Shown here: positions 9,134-18,800 of the stretch, in pieces
How the letters are laid out: each line of letters opens with the position of its first letter
Numbering within the stretch: position 1 is the stretch's first letter
Assembly (NCBI RefSeq): GCF_003015185.1
Contig: NZ_CP027860.1
Coordinates: 4,268,501-4,332,500 of the forward strand
DNA: 64,000 nt
Direction of reading: 5' to 3'
From: Ahniella affigens
GTDB taxonomy: Bacteria; Pseudomonadota; Gammaproteobacteria; Xanthomonadales; Ahniellaceae
Notes under the pieces: model-generated
Seen by the model: only the letters and a program-made list of their open reading frames with translations
What the model was told of the DNA's origin: nothing
Databases searched by the model: none
Program-made: the position numbers and the translations under genes

Positions 9134-10039
9134 GTGAACGCAAGCTTCTTCGCCAGTCTTGGGCGCGCGTTGGCAGACGGCGCGCCCGTTTGCGTGGCGA
9201 CTGTGTCGGAAACACGTGGCGCCGTGCCCAGACACCGGGGCGCCATGTTGTGGTGCCAAATTGGCGCCACCAGCGCGCAGATGCATGGCAGCGTCGGCGG
9301 CGGGTTGCTGGAGGCGACGGTGCTGCAGCGCGCACACGCGCTGCTCGCGGCTGAGTTGGATGCGGATGCGGTCGCCATCGATCTATCCGGCAAGCCTGAG
9401 TCGGCTGGCATCTGTGGTGGTCAAGTGCACGTTCGGCTCAAACGCTGGCAGGGACCGTCGGCCGGCGCCCGGGCGGCGGCATTGGCCGCCGCACTAGCGG
9501 CAGGCCAGACGGTGCAGCTCTTGCCCAACGAGTTCGGGGCCGACGACCTGGCAGCGCCACTGACGATCGCGCCCGAACCCATGCTGCTGATTTGTGGGGC
9601 TGGCCATTGCGGCCAGGCACTGGCGTTGCAGGCCCAACTCATCGGCTTCCGATTGGCGGTTCAGGATAGTCGCGCCGACATGCTGGCCCATGCTGCCTAT
9701 GCGTCCGCGACCATCCTCCATGGCGACGCCAGCGTACTCCGCAACATCAGCGCGCAGCGCCCACTTTACGCCGTGCTGTTGAATCGGGATTGGGCCAGCG
9801 ATCTCGCCTGCCTCAACGTTTTGGCTGAAATGCCGCCAGATTACGTCGGCATGATGGGTAGCCGACGGCGCGTTGCTGCGGTTCGATCAGCATTACCGGA
9901 CCTCGATCGGTGTCTGCCTCTGCTCGATGCCCCGCTGGGCCTGGAACTGGGTGCCGAGACACCTGAGGAAATCGCCATCAGCATTCTGGCGCGATTGATT
10001 CAACATCGACGCTTGAATCGCCCACATTCACCGCCATAA
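9134..10039 (+). CDS. XdhC/CoxI-family protein
   Basis: A 301-residue protein of the XdhC family, cytosolic factors that insert or sulfurate the molybdenum cofactor of xanthine dehydrogenase-type enzymes. The N-terminal XdhC domain is seen in VATVSETRGAVPRHRGAMLW and GSVGGGLLEATV (residues about 19-70). The C-terminal Rossmann-like domain is seen in MLLICGAGHCGQALALQAQL (about 150-170), then MMGSRRRVAAVRS and the terminal LELGAETPEEIAISILARLI. The start is a GTG at 9134, 34 bp after the amidohydrolase stop, so co-transcription is plausible. No xanthine dehydrogenase or molybdopterin gene lies in the window, so its client enzyme must be encoded elsewhere. Confidence 0.85.
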   Translation: MNASFFASLGRALADGAPVCVATVSETRGAVPRHRGAMLWCQIGATSAQMHGSVGGGLLEATVLQRAHALLAAELDADAVAIDLSGKPESAGICGGQVHVRLKRWQGPSAGARAAALAAALAAGQTVQLLPNEFGADDLAAPLTIAPEPMLLICGAGHCGQALALQAQLIGFRLAVQDSRADMLAHAAYASATILHGDASVLRNISAQRPLYAVLLNRDWASDLACLNVLAEMPPDYVGMMGSRRRVAAVRSALPDLDRCLPLLDAPLGLELGAETPEEIAISILARLIQHRRLNRPHSPP

Positions 10040-10092
10040 ACATTTGTTCTTCACCGCCAATCCGGCAGTGCCCACCCAAACCAGGAAGTGAC

Positions 10093-10611
10093 ATGAATAT
10101 TCCGATTTACCAAGCCTCGGTGCCCGTGCTCGTGCGATTCTTGAAAGCACTCGACCGCATGCTCGACAAAGCCGTGATCTTTACGGCCGGCAAGCAGGAG
10201 AAATCAGCAGTCAAAGTGGAAGAAACGCTGATCAGAAGCCGCCTCGCCGTCGACATGTTCGACTTTGCGCGCCAGATCCAAATCACCACCGACATGGCCA
10301 AGGGTTGCGGTGCCCGCCTCGCTGGCGTCGAGATTCCGAAGTACGATGATACCGAAGCCAGTCTGGCCGAGTTGAAGTCGCGCGTCGCCAAGACCATCGC
10401 CTTTCTCGAGTCGCTCGATGCCAACGCATTCGCTGGTGCCGAAGCGCGCACCGTTCAGCTGAAGACGGGTGGCCGCGAGGTCTCGTTTTCGGGTCAGGAC
10501 TACCTGCTCGGATTTGTGTTTCCGAACTTCTACTTCCACCTGACGACCGCGTACAACATCATGCGCCAGTCGGGCGTTGAGCTCGGCAAGATGGATCTGC
10601 TCGCGACCTGA
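10093..10611 (+). CDS. DUF1993 family protein
   Basis: A 172-residue cytosolic protein with no signal peptide. It matches the DUF1993 family by its N-terminus (IPIYQASVPVLVRFLKALDR) and by its C-terminal block PNFYFHLTTAYNIMRQSGVE followed by LGKMDLL, which is the family's most conserved stretch. The predicted fold is an all-helical bundle of the DinB/YfiT type. No biochemical role is established. The start is well placed, with AGGAAG 5 nt upstream. It follows the XdhC-like gene by 53 bp on the same strand, and a strong hairpin follows it at 10643. Confidence 0.85.
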   Translation: MNIPIYQASVPVLVRFLKALDRMLDKAVIFTAGKQEKSAVKVEETLIRSRLAVDMFDFARQIQITTDMAKGCGARLAGVEIPKYDDTEASLAELKSRVAKTIAFLESLDANAFAGAEARTVQLKTGGREVSFSGQDYLLGFVFPNFYFHLTTAYNIMRQSGVELGKMDLLAT

Positions 10612-10642
10612 TCGCAGCCTCCCTTCCCGCCATGTCTTTGCC

Positions 10643-10662
10643 GACCTGTCGAAAGACAGGTC
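10643..10662. other. Perfect 8-bp hairpin with a GAAA tetraloop
   Basis: GACCTGTC (10643-10650) pairs with GACAGGTC (10655-10662) around GAAA, a GNRA-type loop. It lies 31 bp after the DUF1993 stop and 80 bp before the CSLREA gene. It is not followed by a T-run, so it may be a Rho-dependent 3' end stabiliser or an attenuator rather than an intrinsic terminator. Confidence 0.5.
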
Positions 10663-10742
10663 GCCACCCTTGCGGTGGTCAGTAGCAGCCCCGGTGTTGG
10701 TGCCACACGCTTCGCGCACCAAAACAACATCGGGGATTCATC

Positions 10743-13700
10743 ATGTCCAGTCGCATGTCCGGATACGTCTTGCTGGCGTGTCTGATTGCCGCTTCGGCCA
10801 CAACGTCTGCTGAAGCCGCCACGTTTACCGTCACCAGCACGACGCCCATCTCGACCAGCGGCGGCTGCGATGCTGATTGTTCGTTGCACGACGCCATTGC
10901 GGCAGCCAACGCTACAACGGCCGCCGATATCATCGAATTCAATATCAGCGGCACCGGCGTCAAGACGATTACGCTTGATGCCGACGGATTGCCCGCAATC
11001 ACCCGCCCGGTGACGATTAACGGCTATACCCAAACCGGCGCCGCCGTGAACACGGCTACGAACGGCAGCAACGCGGTACTGACTGTCGCGCTGACCCGAA
11101 GCAACCCGGATCCGATCAACGATACGTTGACCACGGCGCTGAATTTCAGCACCAATGCCGTCGGCTCCGTAGTCCGAGGGATCGCCTTCGTGCAGATGGG
11201 CGCCACGACGGTGGCCTTCATCTCCACCGATGCCGACAATGTGGTGATTGATGGCAATTTCTTTGGCACCAATGCCGCCGGCGATGCCGATGGCGGGCAA
11301 GCACCCGGCGTAGCAATCAACGTGCAGGCCGGCGCGAACAACACATCGATCGGCGGTGCGACTGCGGCGGCACGCAACGTGTTTGCCGGCATTGCGCAAG
11401 GCATCGCTTTGTTTGGCACGAACGCAGTGGTTCACAACAACACATTCGGGCTTGAGGACAATGGCACGACTGCCTTGGCACTGGCTGACGTTGCGATCCT
11501 CACGTCGGGAGACGGTCACGCGATTGGCGGTACCGCGGCCAATCAAGGCAATGTGTTCGCAAACATCGAGAGCCACGCGGTGCAAGTCAGTAACTCCAGT
11601 CAGGGCAATACCATCCTTGGCAACAGTTTCCGCAGCAGTAACGACGGCCTTGCGATCAACTTGCAGGCTGCGGGTGATCCCCCAAGCGGGGTGACGCCCA
11701 ATGACGGCACGGATGCCGACACAGGTGCCAACAACCTGCAGAATTACCCGGAAATCCTGTCCGCGGTGCGCAGTGGCACGTCCACGAACGTGACCTTCAA
11801 CTTGATTTCGACCGCCAACCGGACATTTCGCGTGGCGCTCTATGGCAACGACACGGCGGATCCTTCCGGATTTGGTGCGGGCGATCGCTTCCTGCAGACG
11901 GTCGACGTCACCACTAACGCGTCTGGCTTCGTGCCGTCGATCGTAACGGTCACTGGCTCCGGACTCCCCGCTGGTGACTTCGTGACCGCCACCGCGACCG
12001 ACCTGACCACGGGTGAGACGTCCGAATTCTCGGCTGCGGTGATGGTCGGTCAGACGCTGACGGTCAACGCCGCAGATGACACCACCGACGGCGTGTGCAA
12101 TAGCACGCACTGCTCGCTGCGCGAAGCCATCCTGGCGACCAACGCGGACACTGCCTTCGACCGGATCAACTTCGCGATTCCAGGCACCGGCCCACATACG
12201 ATCGTGGCCGGTGTCAGCGGCTTGCCTGATGTGGTGGCGCCCGTCGAGATCGACGGCGGCAGCCAAGCTGGCGCGAGCGAGAACACACAGACTGGCGCGG
12301 GCAACGACGCTGTGCGGATGATCGTGTTGTCGGCACCGTCGGTTGTGTCGTTGGGCGACCTGCTGGTCTTTGCGCCGGGCTCGGATGGCTCGACCATCCG
12401 CGAGATCGCGTTCAAGGACCTCGATACCGACGGCGGCAACATGCTATCGATCGAGTCGAACGAAGTCCGTGTACTTGGCTGCTCGTTCGGCGTAGATGCA
12501 AGCGGCAATGGCGATGGCGGCACGAGTGGCTTCGCCGCGCTCAGCGTCGCGGGCGATTCCAACAATATCGGTGGCACATCGCCGGGCGGTCGTCTCCAGA
12601 TTGGCGGCGTGGCATCCGCCTTGTCGGTTTCCGGCGACCAAAACACGATCACCAACATCACCGTCGGTCTGTCCGCGGCCGGAACACCAACACTGCCAGT
12701 CACTGGCGGCACGGCGATCCTGGTCACTGGTTTCGACAACACGTTCAGCGCCTTCGAATCGGCCCCGAATCGCATCGTCGGCAACGCTGGCAAAGGCATC
12801 CGCATCGCCCAGAACCGTACCGGCAATCGAATCATCGCAACGCTGTTCGAAGGTAATGGCGGCATCGGCATCGACCTTGAAGCCAGTGGCGACCCAAGCA
12901 GCGGCGTCACGCCAAACGATGTCAATGACGCCGATAGCGGTGCGAACGGCCTGCAGAACCATCCCGTAATCACGTTCGCCGAACGCAATCCCGACGGCAC
13001 CGGCACGATTCAAGGGACCCTGTCTACGAATCCGGTCAACGGAACCGGCTACGCCGTCGAACTGTTCCATAGTTCGACTGCACATCCCTCGGGCTTCGGC
13101 GAGGGCGCGACGCGTCTCGGCTCCGTAAACGTAACGGTCAACGGGGCGGGTATCGGCACGTTCGGGTTCAACCCAACCGGGCTTCCGGTCGGCGGATTCA
13201 TCACTGCATTGGCCACGCGTAACACAGGATCAAGGGATACATCCGAGTTCTCGCCAGCGGTCGCTTTAGTGAATGCACCAGTCGTCGTCACGAACACCAA
13301 CAACAGCGGCGCCGGATCGCTCAACCAAGCGATCCTGACCGCAAATGGGCAGCAAGGTGCGGACCGCATCCATTTCGCGATTCCAGGCCCGGGACCACAT
13401 CGGATCGATGTGGGTGCGTCCGGCCTTCCGGCCATCACCGATCCCGTCGACATCAATGGCTATACCCAGGCCGGGTCGGTCGCCAACAGCAGTGTGAACG
13501 GCTTCAATGGCACGATTCGGGTAGAGGTCATGACCGTGGCACCTGGGAATTTGGACCGCGTCTTGGCATTGGTTGGCGGGGCAAGCGGCAGTCGGATTCG
13601 TGGCCTATCAGTTTTCCGCTCGGGCGGCAGCACCTCGGTCACCGGCATCGTTGTCAGTGACGCCAGCGGCGTTCAGATCGACGGTAACCTGATTGGTGTG

Positions 13701-15695
13701 ACCGCCGATGGCACTAACGGCGGCGGGTTCAGCCCCGCCGTCGAGTTGGAGCAATCGGCACCCAATGGGCTGATCGGCGGTAGCGCGCTCGCCCACCGCA
13801 ACCTGTTCGCCAACAACCGGAACGTAGCCCTGATTGCCGGGGACGATGCGTCGGTGTTTGGAAACCTCGTGGGCCGGCGCCTGGACGGTTCACTGCAACC
13901 AGCCATCGGGAACGTCGCGATCTTTGTCGCTGCGGAACGAACCGTCATCGGCGGACTGCAAGACCGACGAAACGTTCTGGAAGGCCATTCGATCGGCGTC
14001 CAAGTCTTCAGCGGATCCGCAGAAATCACCCGAAACGTCATCACCGAAGTTGGCGCCATGGCGATCGATGTCGGCGCCAATGGCCCGACGCCGAACGATC
14101 CCGACGATACGGACACTGGCCCGAACGGCCTGCAGAACCACCCGCTGATCACATCAGCAGCGGTCAACGGGGCGCAAACCCAGCTCGCGGGACGTTTGGA
14201 CAGCACGCCGAACGCGACATTCCGCATCGAGTGGTTCCGCGCCATTGAAACTACTCTCGGCCTAGCTCAGGCCGTTGAGTTCCTCGGCGAAACGTCCGCG
14301 ACGACCGATTCGAATGGGGACGCTACGTTTTCCTTTACGGTCGGCCAAGCCTTGCCGATCGGATCATTGGTCACCGCCACTGCAACCGCCACTGCCACCG
14401 TGCCAGGCGTGACGTCCGAACTGGCGCCGCCTGAGGTTGTGACCGGGCTGGATTTCGTCGTCAACAGTACGAACGACGCCAACGACGGTACGTGCAACGT
14501 GAGCCATTGCTCGTTGCGCGAAGCGCTGGTGGCGGCCAATGCCAATGCCGATGCGTCGCGCATCCGATTTGCAATTCCAGGTGCCGGCCCGACGTTCACC
14601 ATCATTCCGCAGACCACGCTACCAGTGATTGTGCAGCCACTGGTTCTCGATGGTTACAGCCAGACTGGCGCCTTGCCAAATTCGAACCTGGAGCCGCCCA
14701 ATACCGCTGTTATCAAGATTGTGCTCGACGGCAGCACGATTGCCGGCCTGGGCAGCAATCCGCCGATGCTGTCACTGCAGGCTTCCGACATCGAGATCCG
14801 TGGCCTGTCGATCGTGGGGATGGAAGACGGCAGTATCGGCAACGAGGCGATCGACAGTCCGACGAACGTCAACATCAACACGGCCAACATCCGGATCCGG
14901 GGCAACTATATCGGCGTCTTGCCGGACGGCATTACCACGGACGGCAATCACGTTGGCATCGACCTCGGTGGTGAATCAAGCGCGGACCAAAACAACCAGA
15001 TCGGCGGCACGCTGCCCGAGCACCAAAACGTGATCTCCGGCAACGGCCTGCATGGCATCTCAGGTTCGGCCCCGGGTCTGTTGGTGCAGAACAACCTGAT
15101 CGGTACCGCCCGCGATGGCGTTACCGCCCGCGGCAATGGCGGCAATGGCCTGCAACTGAGCAGTGCGTTGGGCGCGCTCCTCGTCGCCAACCGGATTGCG
15201 CACAATGATGATGGCGTCGTTGTCACGAGCGCCGGTCGCGGCATCGAGCTGATCGACAATGAAATCCATCACAACCTGGGCCTGGGCATTGACCTCGGCA
15301 ATGACGGTGTCACGGCCAATGACGCGCTCGACGCGGATGTTGGCGCTAACAACCTCACGAACAAGCCAGATCTGGTGATTACCGGCAGCAACGGACAGCA
15401 ACGGCAAATCGATACGACCTTGTCGGCGCGCCCATCAACGGACTATCGGATCAGCTACTTCGGCGAACGGAGCTGTGACCTGAGTGGCTTGGCCGAAGGT
15501 GAGGTCGTACTGGCTGTGACCACTGTGACCGCTGATGCCAGTGGCAGCGCAACGGACAATCGCAGTTTGGTGCTGCCATCGGGATTCAATGAGGTGACTG
15601 CCACGGCCACCGATCTCAGTACGGGTGAAACGTCGGAGTTCTCAACCTGTGCCGTCACGCTGAGCGATTCGGTGTTCGCAAACAGCTTCGAATGA
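10743..15695 (+). CDS. Secreted CSLREA-type beta-helix protein with four internal repeats
   Basis: A 1650-residue exported protein. The signal peptide is about residues 1-26 (YVLLACLIAASATTSAEAAT). The body is four diverged units of about 400 residues. Each opens with a CSLREA-like block (CDADCSLHDAI, CNSTHCSLREAI, a cysteine-free GAGSLNQAI, CNVSHCSLREAL), continues through right-handed beta-helix sequence rich in NxFxG and IGG turns, and includes an Asp/Asn-rich block such as TPNDGTDADTGANNLQNYP that looks calcium-binding. Units end with a beta domain (ATDLTTGETSEFS). The protein ends in VFANSFE, a short aromatic-acidic tail. CSLREA proteins are usually large surface or extracellular proteins of unknown function. 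No catalytic residues are recognisable. Monocistronic, with GGGGA upstream of the ATG. Confidence 0.85.
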   Translation: MSSRMSGYVLLACLIAASATTSAEAATFTVTSTTPISTSGGCDADCSLHDAIAAANATTAADIIEFNISGTGVKTITLDADGLPAITRPVTINGYTQTGAAVNTATNGSNAVLTVALTRSNPDPINDTLTTALNFSTNAVGSVVRGIAFVQMGATTVAFISTDADNVVIDGNFFGTNAAGDADGGQAPGVAINVQAGANNTSIGGATAAARNVFAGIAQGIALFGTNAVVHNNTFGLEDNGTTALALADVAILTSGDGHAIGGTAANQGNVFANIESHAVQVSNSSQGNTILGNSFRSSNDGLAINLQAAGDPPSGVTPNDGTDADTGANNLQNYPEILSAVRSGTSTNVTFNLISTANRTFRVALYGNDTADPSGFGAGDRFLQTVDVTTNASGFVPSIVTVTGSGLPAGDFVTATATDLTTGETSEFSAAVMVGQTLTVNAADDTTDGVCNSTHCSLREAILATNADTAFDRINFAIPGTGPHTIVAGVSGLPDVVAPVEIDGGSQAGASENTQTGAGNDAVRMIVLSAPSVVSLGDLLVFAPGSDGSTIREIAFKDLDTDGGNMLSIESNEVRVLGCSFGVDASGNGDGGTSGFAALSVAGDSNNIGGTSPGGRLQIGGVASALSVSGDQNTITNITVGLSAAGTPTLPVTGGTAILVTGFDNTFSAFESAPNRIVGNAGKGIRIAQNRTGNRIIATLFEGNGGIGIDLEASGDPSSGVTPNDVNDADSGANGLQNHPVITFAERNPDGTGTIQGTLSTNPVNGTGYAVELFHSSTAHPSGFGEGATRLGSVNVTVNGAGIGTFGFNPTGLPVGGFITALATRNTGSRDTSEFSPAVALVNAPVVVTNTNNSGAGSLNQAILTANGQQGADRIHFAIPGPGPHRIDVGASGLPAITDPVDINGYTQAGSVANSSVNGFNGTIRVEVMTVAPGNLDRVLALVGGASGSRIRGLSVFRSGGSTSVTGIVVSDASGVQIDGNLIGVTADGTNGGGFSPAVELEQSAPNGLIGGSALAHRNLFANNRNVALIAGDDASVFGNLVGRRLDGSLQPAIGNVAIFVAAERTVIGGLQDRRNVLEGHSIGVQVFSGSAEITRNVITEVGAMAIDVGANGPTPNDPDDTDTGPNGLQNHPLITSAAVNGAQTQLAGRLDSTPNATFRIEWFRAIETTLGLAQAVEFLGETSATTDSNGDATFSFTVGQALPIGSLVTATATATATVPGVTSELAPPEVVTGLDFVVNSTNDANDGTCNVSHCSLREALVAANANADASRIRFAIPGAGPTFTIIPQTTLPVIVQPLVLDGYSQTGALPNSNLEPPNTAVIKIVLDGSTIAGLGSNPPMLSLQASDIEIRGLSIVGMEDGSIGNEAIDSPTNVNINTANIRIRGNYIGVLPDGITTDGNHVGIDLGGESSADQNNQIGGTLPEHQNVISGNGLHGISGSAPGLLVQNNLIGTARDGVTARGNGGNGLQLSSALGALLVANRIAHNDDGVVVTSAGRGIELIDNEIHHNLGLGIDLGNDGVTANDALDADVGANNLTNKPDLVITGSNGQQRQIDTTLSARPSTDYRISYFGERSCDLSGLAEGEVVLAVTTVTADASGSATDNRSLVLPSGFNEVTATATDLSTGETSEFSTCAVTLSDSVFANSFE

Positions 15696-15752
15696 GTTAC
15701 GCGAACCAGTATCAGCGCCCGCAGTGAACGCGCCGATTGCTGCGTTGGAATT

Positions 15753-15781
15753 ACCGCGCTGACTCAACCAGTCGGCGCGGT
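15753..15781. terminator. Hairpin between convergent genes, probable bidirectional terminator
   Basis: ACCGCGC (15753-15759) pairs with GCGCGGT (15775-15781). A T-G wobble and GACT/AGTC extend this to a 12-bp stem with loop CAACC. It sits between the stop of the CSLREA gene (plus) and the stop of the glutamate dehydrogenase gene (minus). No long T-run on either side, so the call rests on stem strength and position. Confidence 0.55.
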
Positions 15782-15802
15782 GCTGTCATGGGCGACCGCA
15801 AA

Positions 15803-18800
15803 TCAGCCGCGCGCACCTGCTTGAGCCAACTGCGCCAGACGACGCACGGCCACCGACACGGTCGGGTAATCCATGATCACCTGCGTGCGCATATCGGCGA
15901 ACATGTTGAGCGTGAACTTGAGCGCCGGGTCGTCGCGTTTCAGGAAGGTCTGCACGCGCTCGCTGCCATCGCCCTGCCCGCGTTCCAGCACCTGTGCAGC
16001 GAGCGCGCGCTGCTGCGCGAACAACTCATCTCGCAACACACCACGCGCGTGTGCGTGCCAACGACCCTCGACTGGCAGCTCTTCGATCTTCTGCATGAGC
16101 CACTTCAACGAGAGCGCCTCGCCAAGCCCAAAATAGACCTGCGCGACGGCATCGACCGGCAACTTGCGCTCGTGACTCACTTCAATGATGTCGAGCGCCG
16201 ATGCCAACGTATTCAGACTGCTGAGCTGATCGGCCAGAGCGGTATCGAAGCCAGCTTTCAGCCAGCGTTCGCGATCAGCCGTTGATGCCTGCCGATCGGA
16301 ATCGCTCATGACGTCGGTGAGCTTGGCTCGGAGCGTGATGAAGCCAGCGCCGTACTTGGCCACCGCCTGGGCGATATCGAGCCGCTCGCCAGGCAGATTC
16401 AATAGCCAACGCGTCAGCGCACGCATCAGGTTCCAGATGCGCAACATGGCGTCGATCTGCTGGTCGCCATGAACCTTGCCATCCAGCGCTTCGATCGCTG
16501 CCCACAGCGAGCGCGTGTCGAGCACCTCGCGGGCAATCGAATACGCCTTCGCGATCTGCGCTGGCGTCTCGCCCGTGTCTTCCTGCATGCGCATGACGAA
16601 CGTGGCGCCCATGCGGTTGACCATGGAATTCGTCACCGCCGTCGCAATGATCTCGCGCCGCAGGCGGTGTCGCTCCATATGCGGCTTGTAGCGATCCTGC
16701 AGCGGCTTCGGGAAATAGCGCACGAGTTCGCGGCTGAGATAGGCGTCTTCCGGTACATCGGAATCGAGCAATTGGTTGAACAGCACGATCTTCGAGTAGC
16801 TGAGCAGAATGCTGAGCTCTGGTCGGGTCAGGCCCTGACCGCGCGCCTTGCGCTCGGCGAACTCCGCATCCGACGGCAGGTACTCCAGGCCGCGATCCAG
16901 CAAGCCCTGCGACTCCAGCGTGCGGATGAAGTGCTGCTTCGACCCGAGGCGCGACACGCTCATCCGCTCCATCAGGCTGATCGCCTGGTTCTGCAGATAG
17001 TTGTCGCGCAGCACCAGTTGGCCCACTTCGTCCGTCATCTCGGCCAGCAACGTGTTGCGCGCCGGGACGGTGAGTTCATTGCTCGCGAGCACGTCGTTCA
17101 GCAGAATCTTGATGTTGACTTCGTGATCCGACGTATCCACACCCGCAGAGTTGTCGATGAAGTCGGTGTTCAGGAGCACGCCGCTCATGGCGGCTTCGAT
17201 ACGACCCTTCTGAGTCATGCCCAGATTGCCGCCTTCGCCGACGATCTTGGCCCGCAAGTCCTTACCGTTGATGCGAAGACCGTTGTTGGCGCGATCACCG
17301 CAATCGGCGTGACTCTCGCTGCTGGCTTTGACATACGTGCCGATCCCGCCATTCCACAGCAAATCGACCGATGCCTTCAGAATGGTGTTCATCAGCTCAT
17401 TCGGTGTCATCTGCTCGACATGATCGGCAATGCCAAGCACCGCGCGAACTTCTGGTGACACCGGAATCTGCTTCGCCGAGCGCGGGTACACGCCACCGCC
17501 GGCGGTGATGAGCGACTTGTTGTAGTCCTCCCAACTTGAACGCGGCAACTTGAAGAGGCGCTCGCGCTCAGCAAACGACACCGCGGCATCCGGGTTCGGA
17601 TCGAGGAAGATATGCCGATGATCGAATGCGGCCAGCAGGCGAATATGGCGAGACAGCAACATGCCGTTGCCGAACACGTCGCCTGACATGTCGCCAATCC
17701 CGACGCACGTGAAGTCCTGGCTCTGGCAATCGCGACCCAGCGCGCGGAAGTGGCGTTTGACCGACTCCCAACCGCCCTTGGCGGTAATGCCCATGCCCTT
17801 GTGGTCGTAGCCCTGTGAGCCACCGGAGGCAAATGCATCGCCCAACCAGAAGCCATGCTCTTCCGACACGGAGTTCGCAATATCGGAGAACGTGGCCGTG
17901 CCCTTGTCAGCGGCGACGACGAGGTAGGGATCATCGGCATCGTGACGCACGACATCGCTCGGATGCTTGACGGCACCTTCGACCAGATTGTCGGTAATGT
18001 CGAGCAGCCCGTTGATGAACATGCGGTAGCAGCTGATGCCTTCGGCCAACTGCGCGTCGCGATCGCCACCAACCGGCGGCTTCTTGACGAAGAAGCCACC
18101 CTTCGCGCCGACGGGCACGATCACGGTGTTCTTGACCATTTGCGCCTTGACGAGACCAAGCACTTCCGTACGGAAGTCCTCACGACGATCCGACCATCGC
18201 AACCCGCCACGGGCCACCGGACCGAAGCGCAGATGCACGCCTTCGACGCGTGGACCGTAGACGAAGATCTCGCGATACGGACGCGGCTTTGGCAGCTCCG
18301 GAATTTTGGCCGGATCAAACTTGATGCTGATGTAGTCTTTGCAACGCCCGTTCACGTGCTGGAAGAAGTTCGTGCGGAGCGTTGCTTGGATGACGGTGAT
18401 GAAGCTCCGCAAGATGCGATCGTCATCGAGGCTCTGCACACGATCGAGTGCGAGGCGCAGCAGTTTGCCGACGGCATCCATTTGGATGGCGCGGGTATCC
18501 TGGCGTGCGGCAAGCACCGCTTCGGCAGCTTGAGCCTTGGCGAGATCTTCCGGCATGACCATCTCGAGATCGCGCGCCAAGCGCTTCCGCGACTGATCGA
18601 TCGCCTGTTTGGAGGTCTGGTCACGCGCCGGGTCGAACTTGGCTTCGAACTGTTCGACCAACAGGCGCGCGATCATCGGATAGCGATTGAGCGCCTCTTC
18701 CATATAGGTTTGCGAGAACGGCACACCGGTCTGCAGCAAGTACTTGCAGTAGCCGCGCAGCATCGCCACTTGGCGCCAGTCAAGACCGGCTGACAGGATC

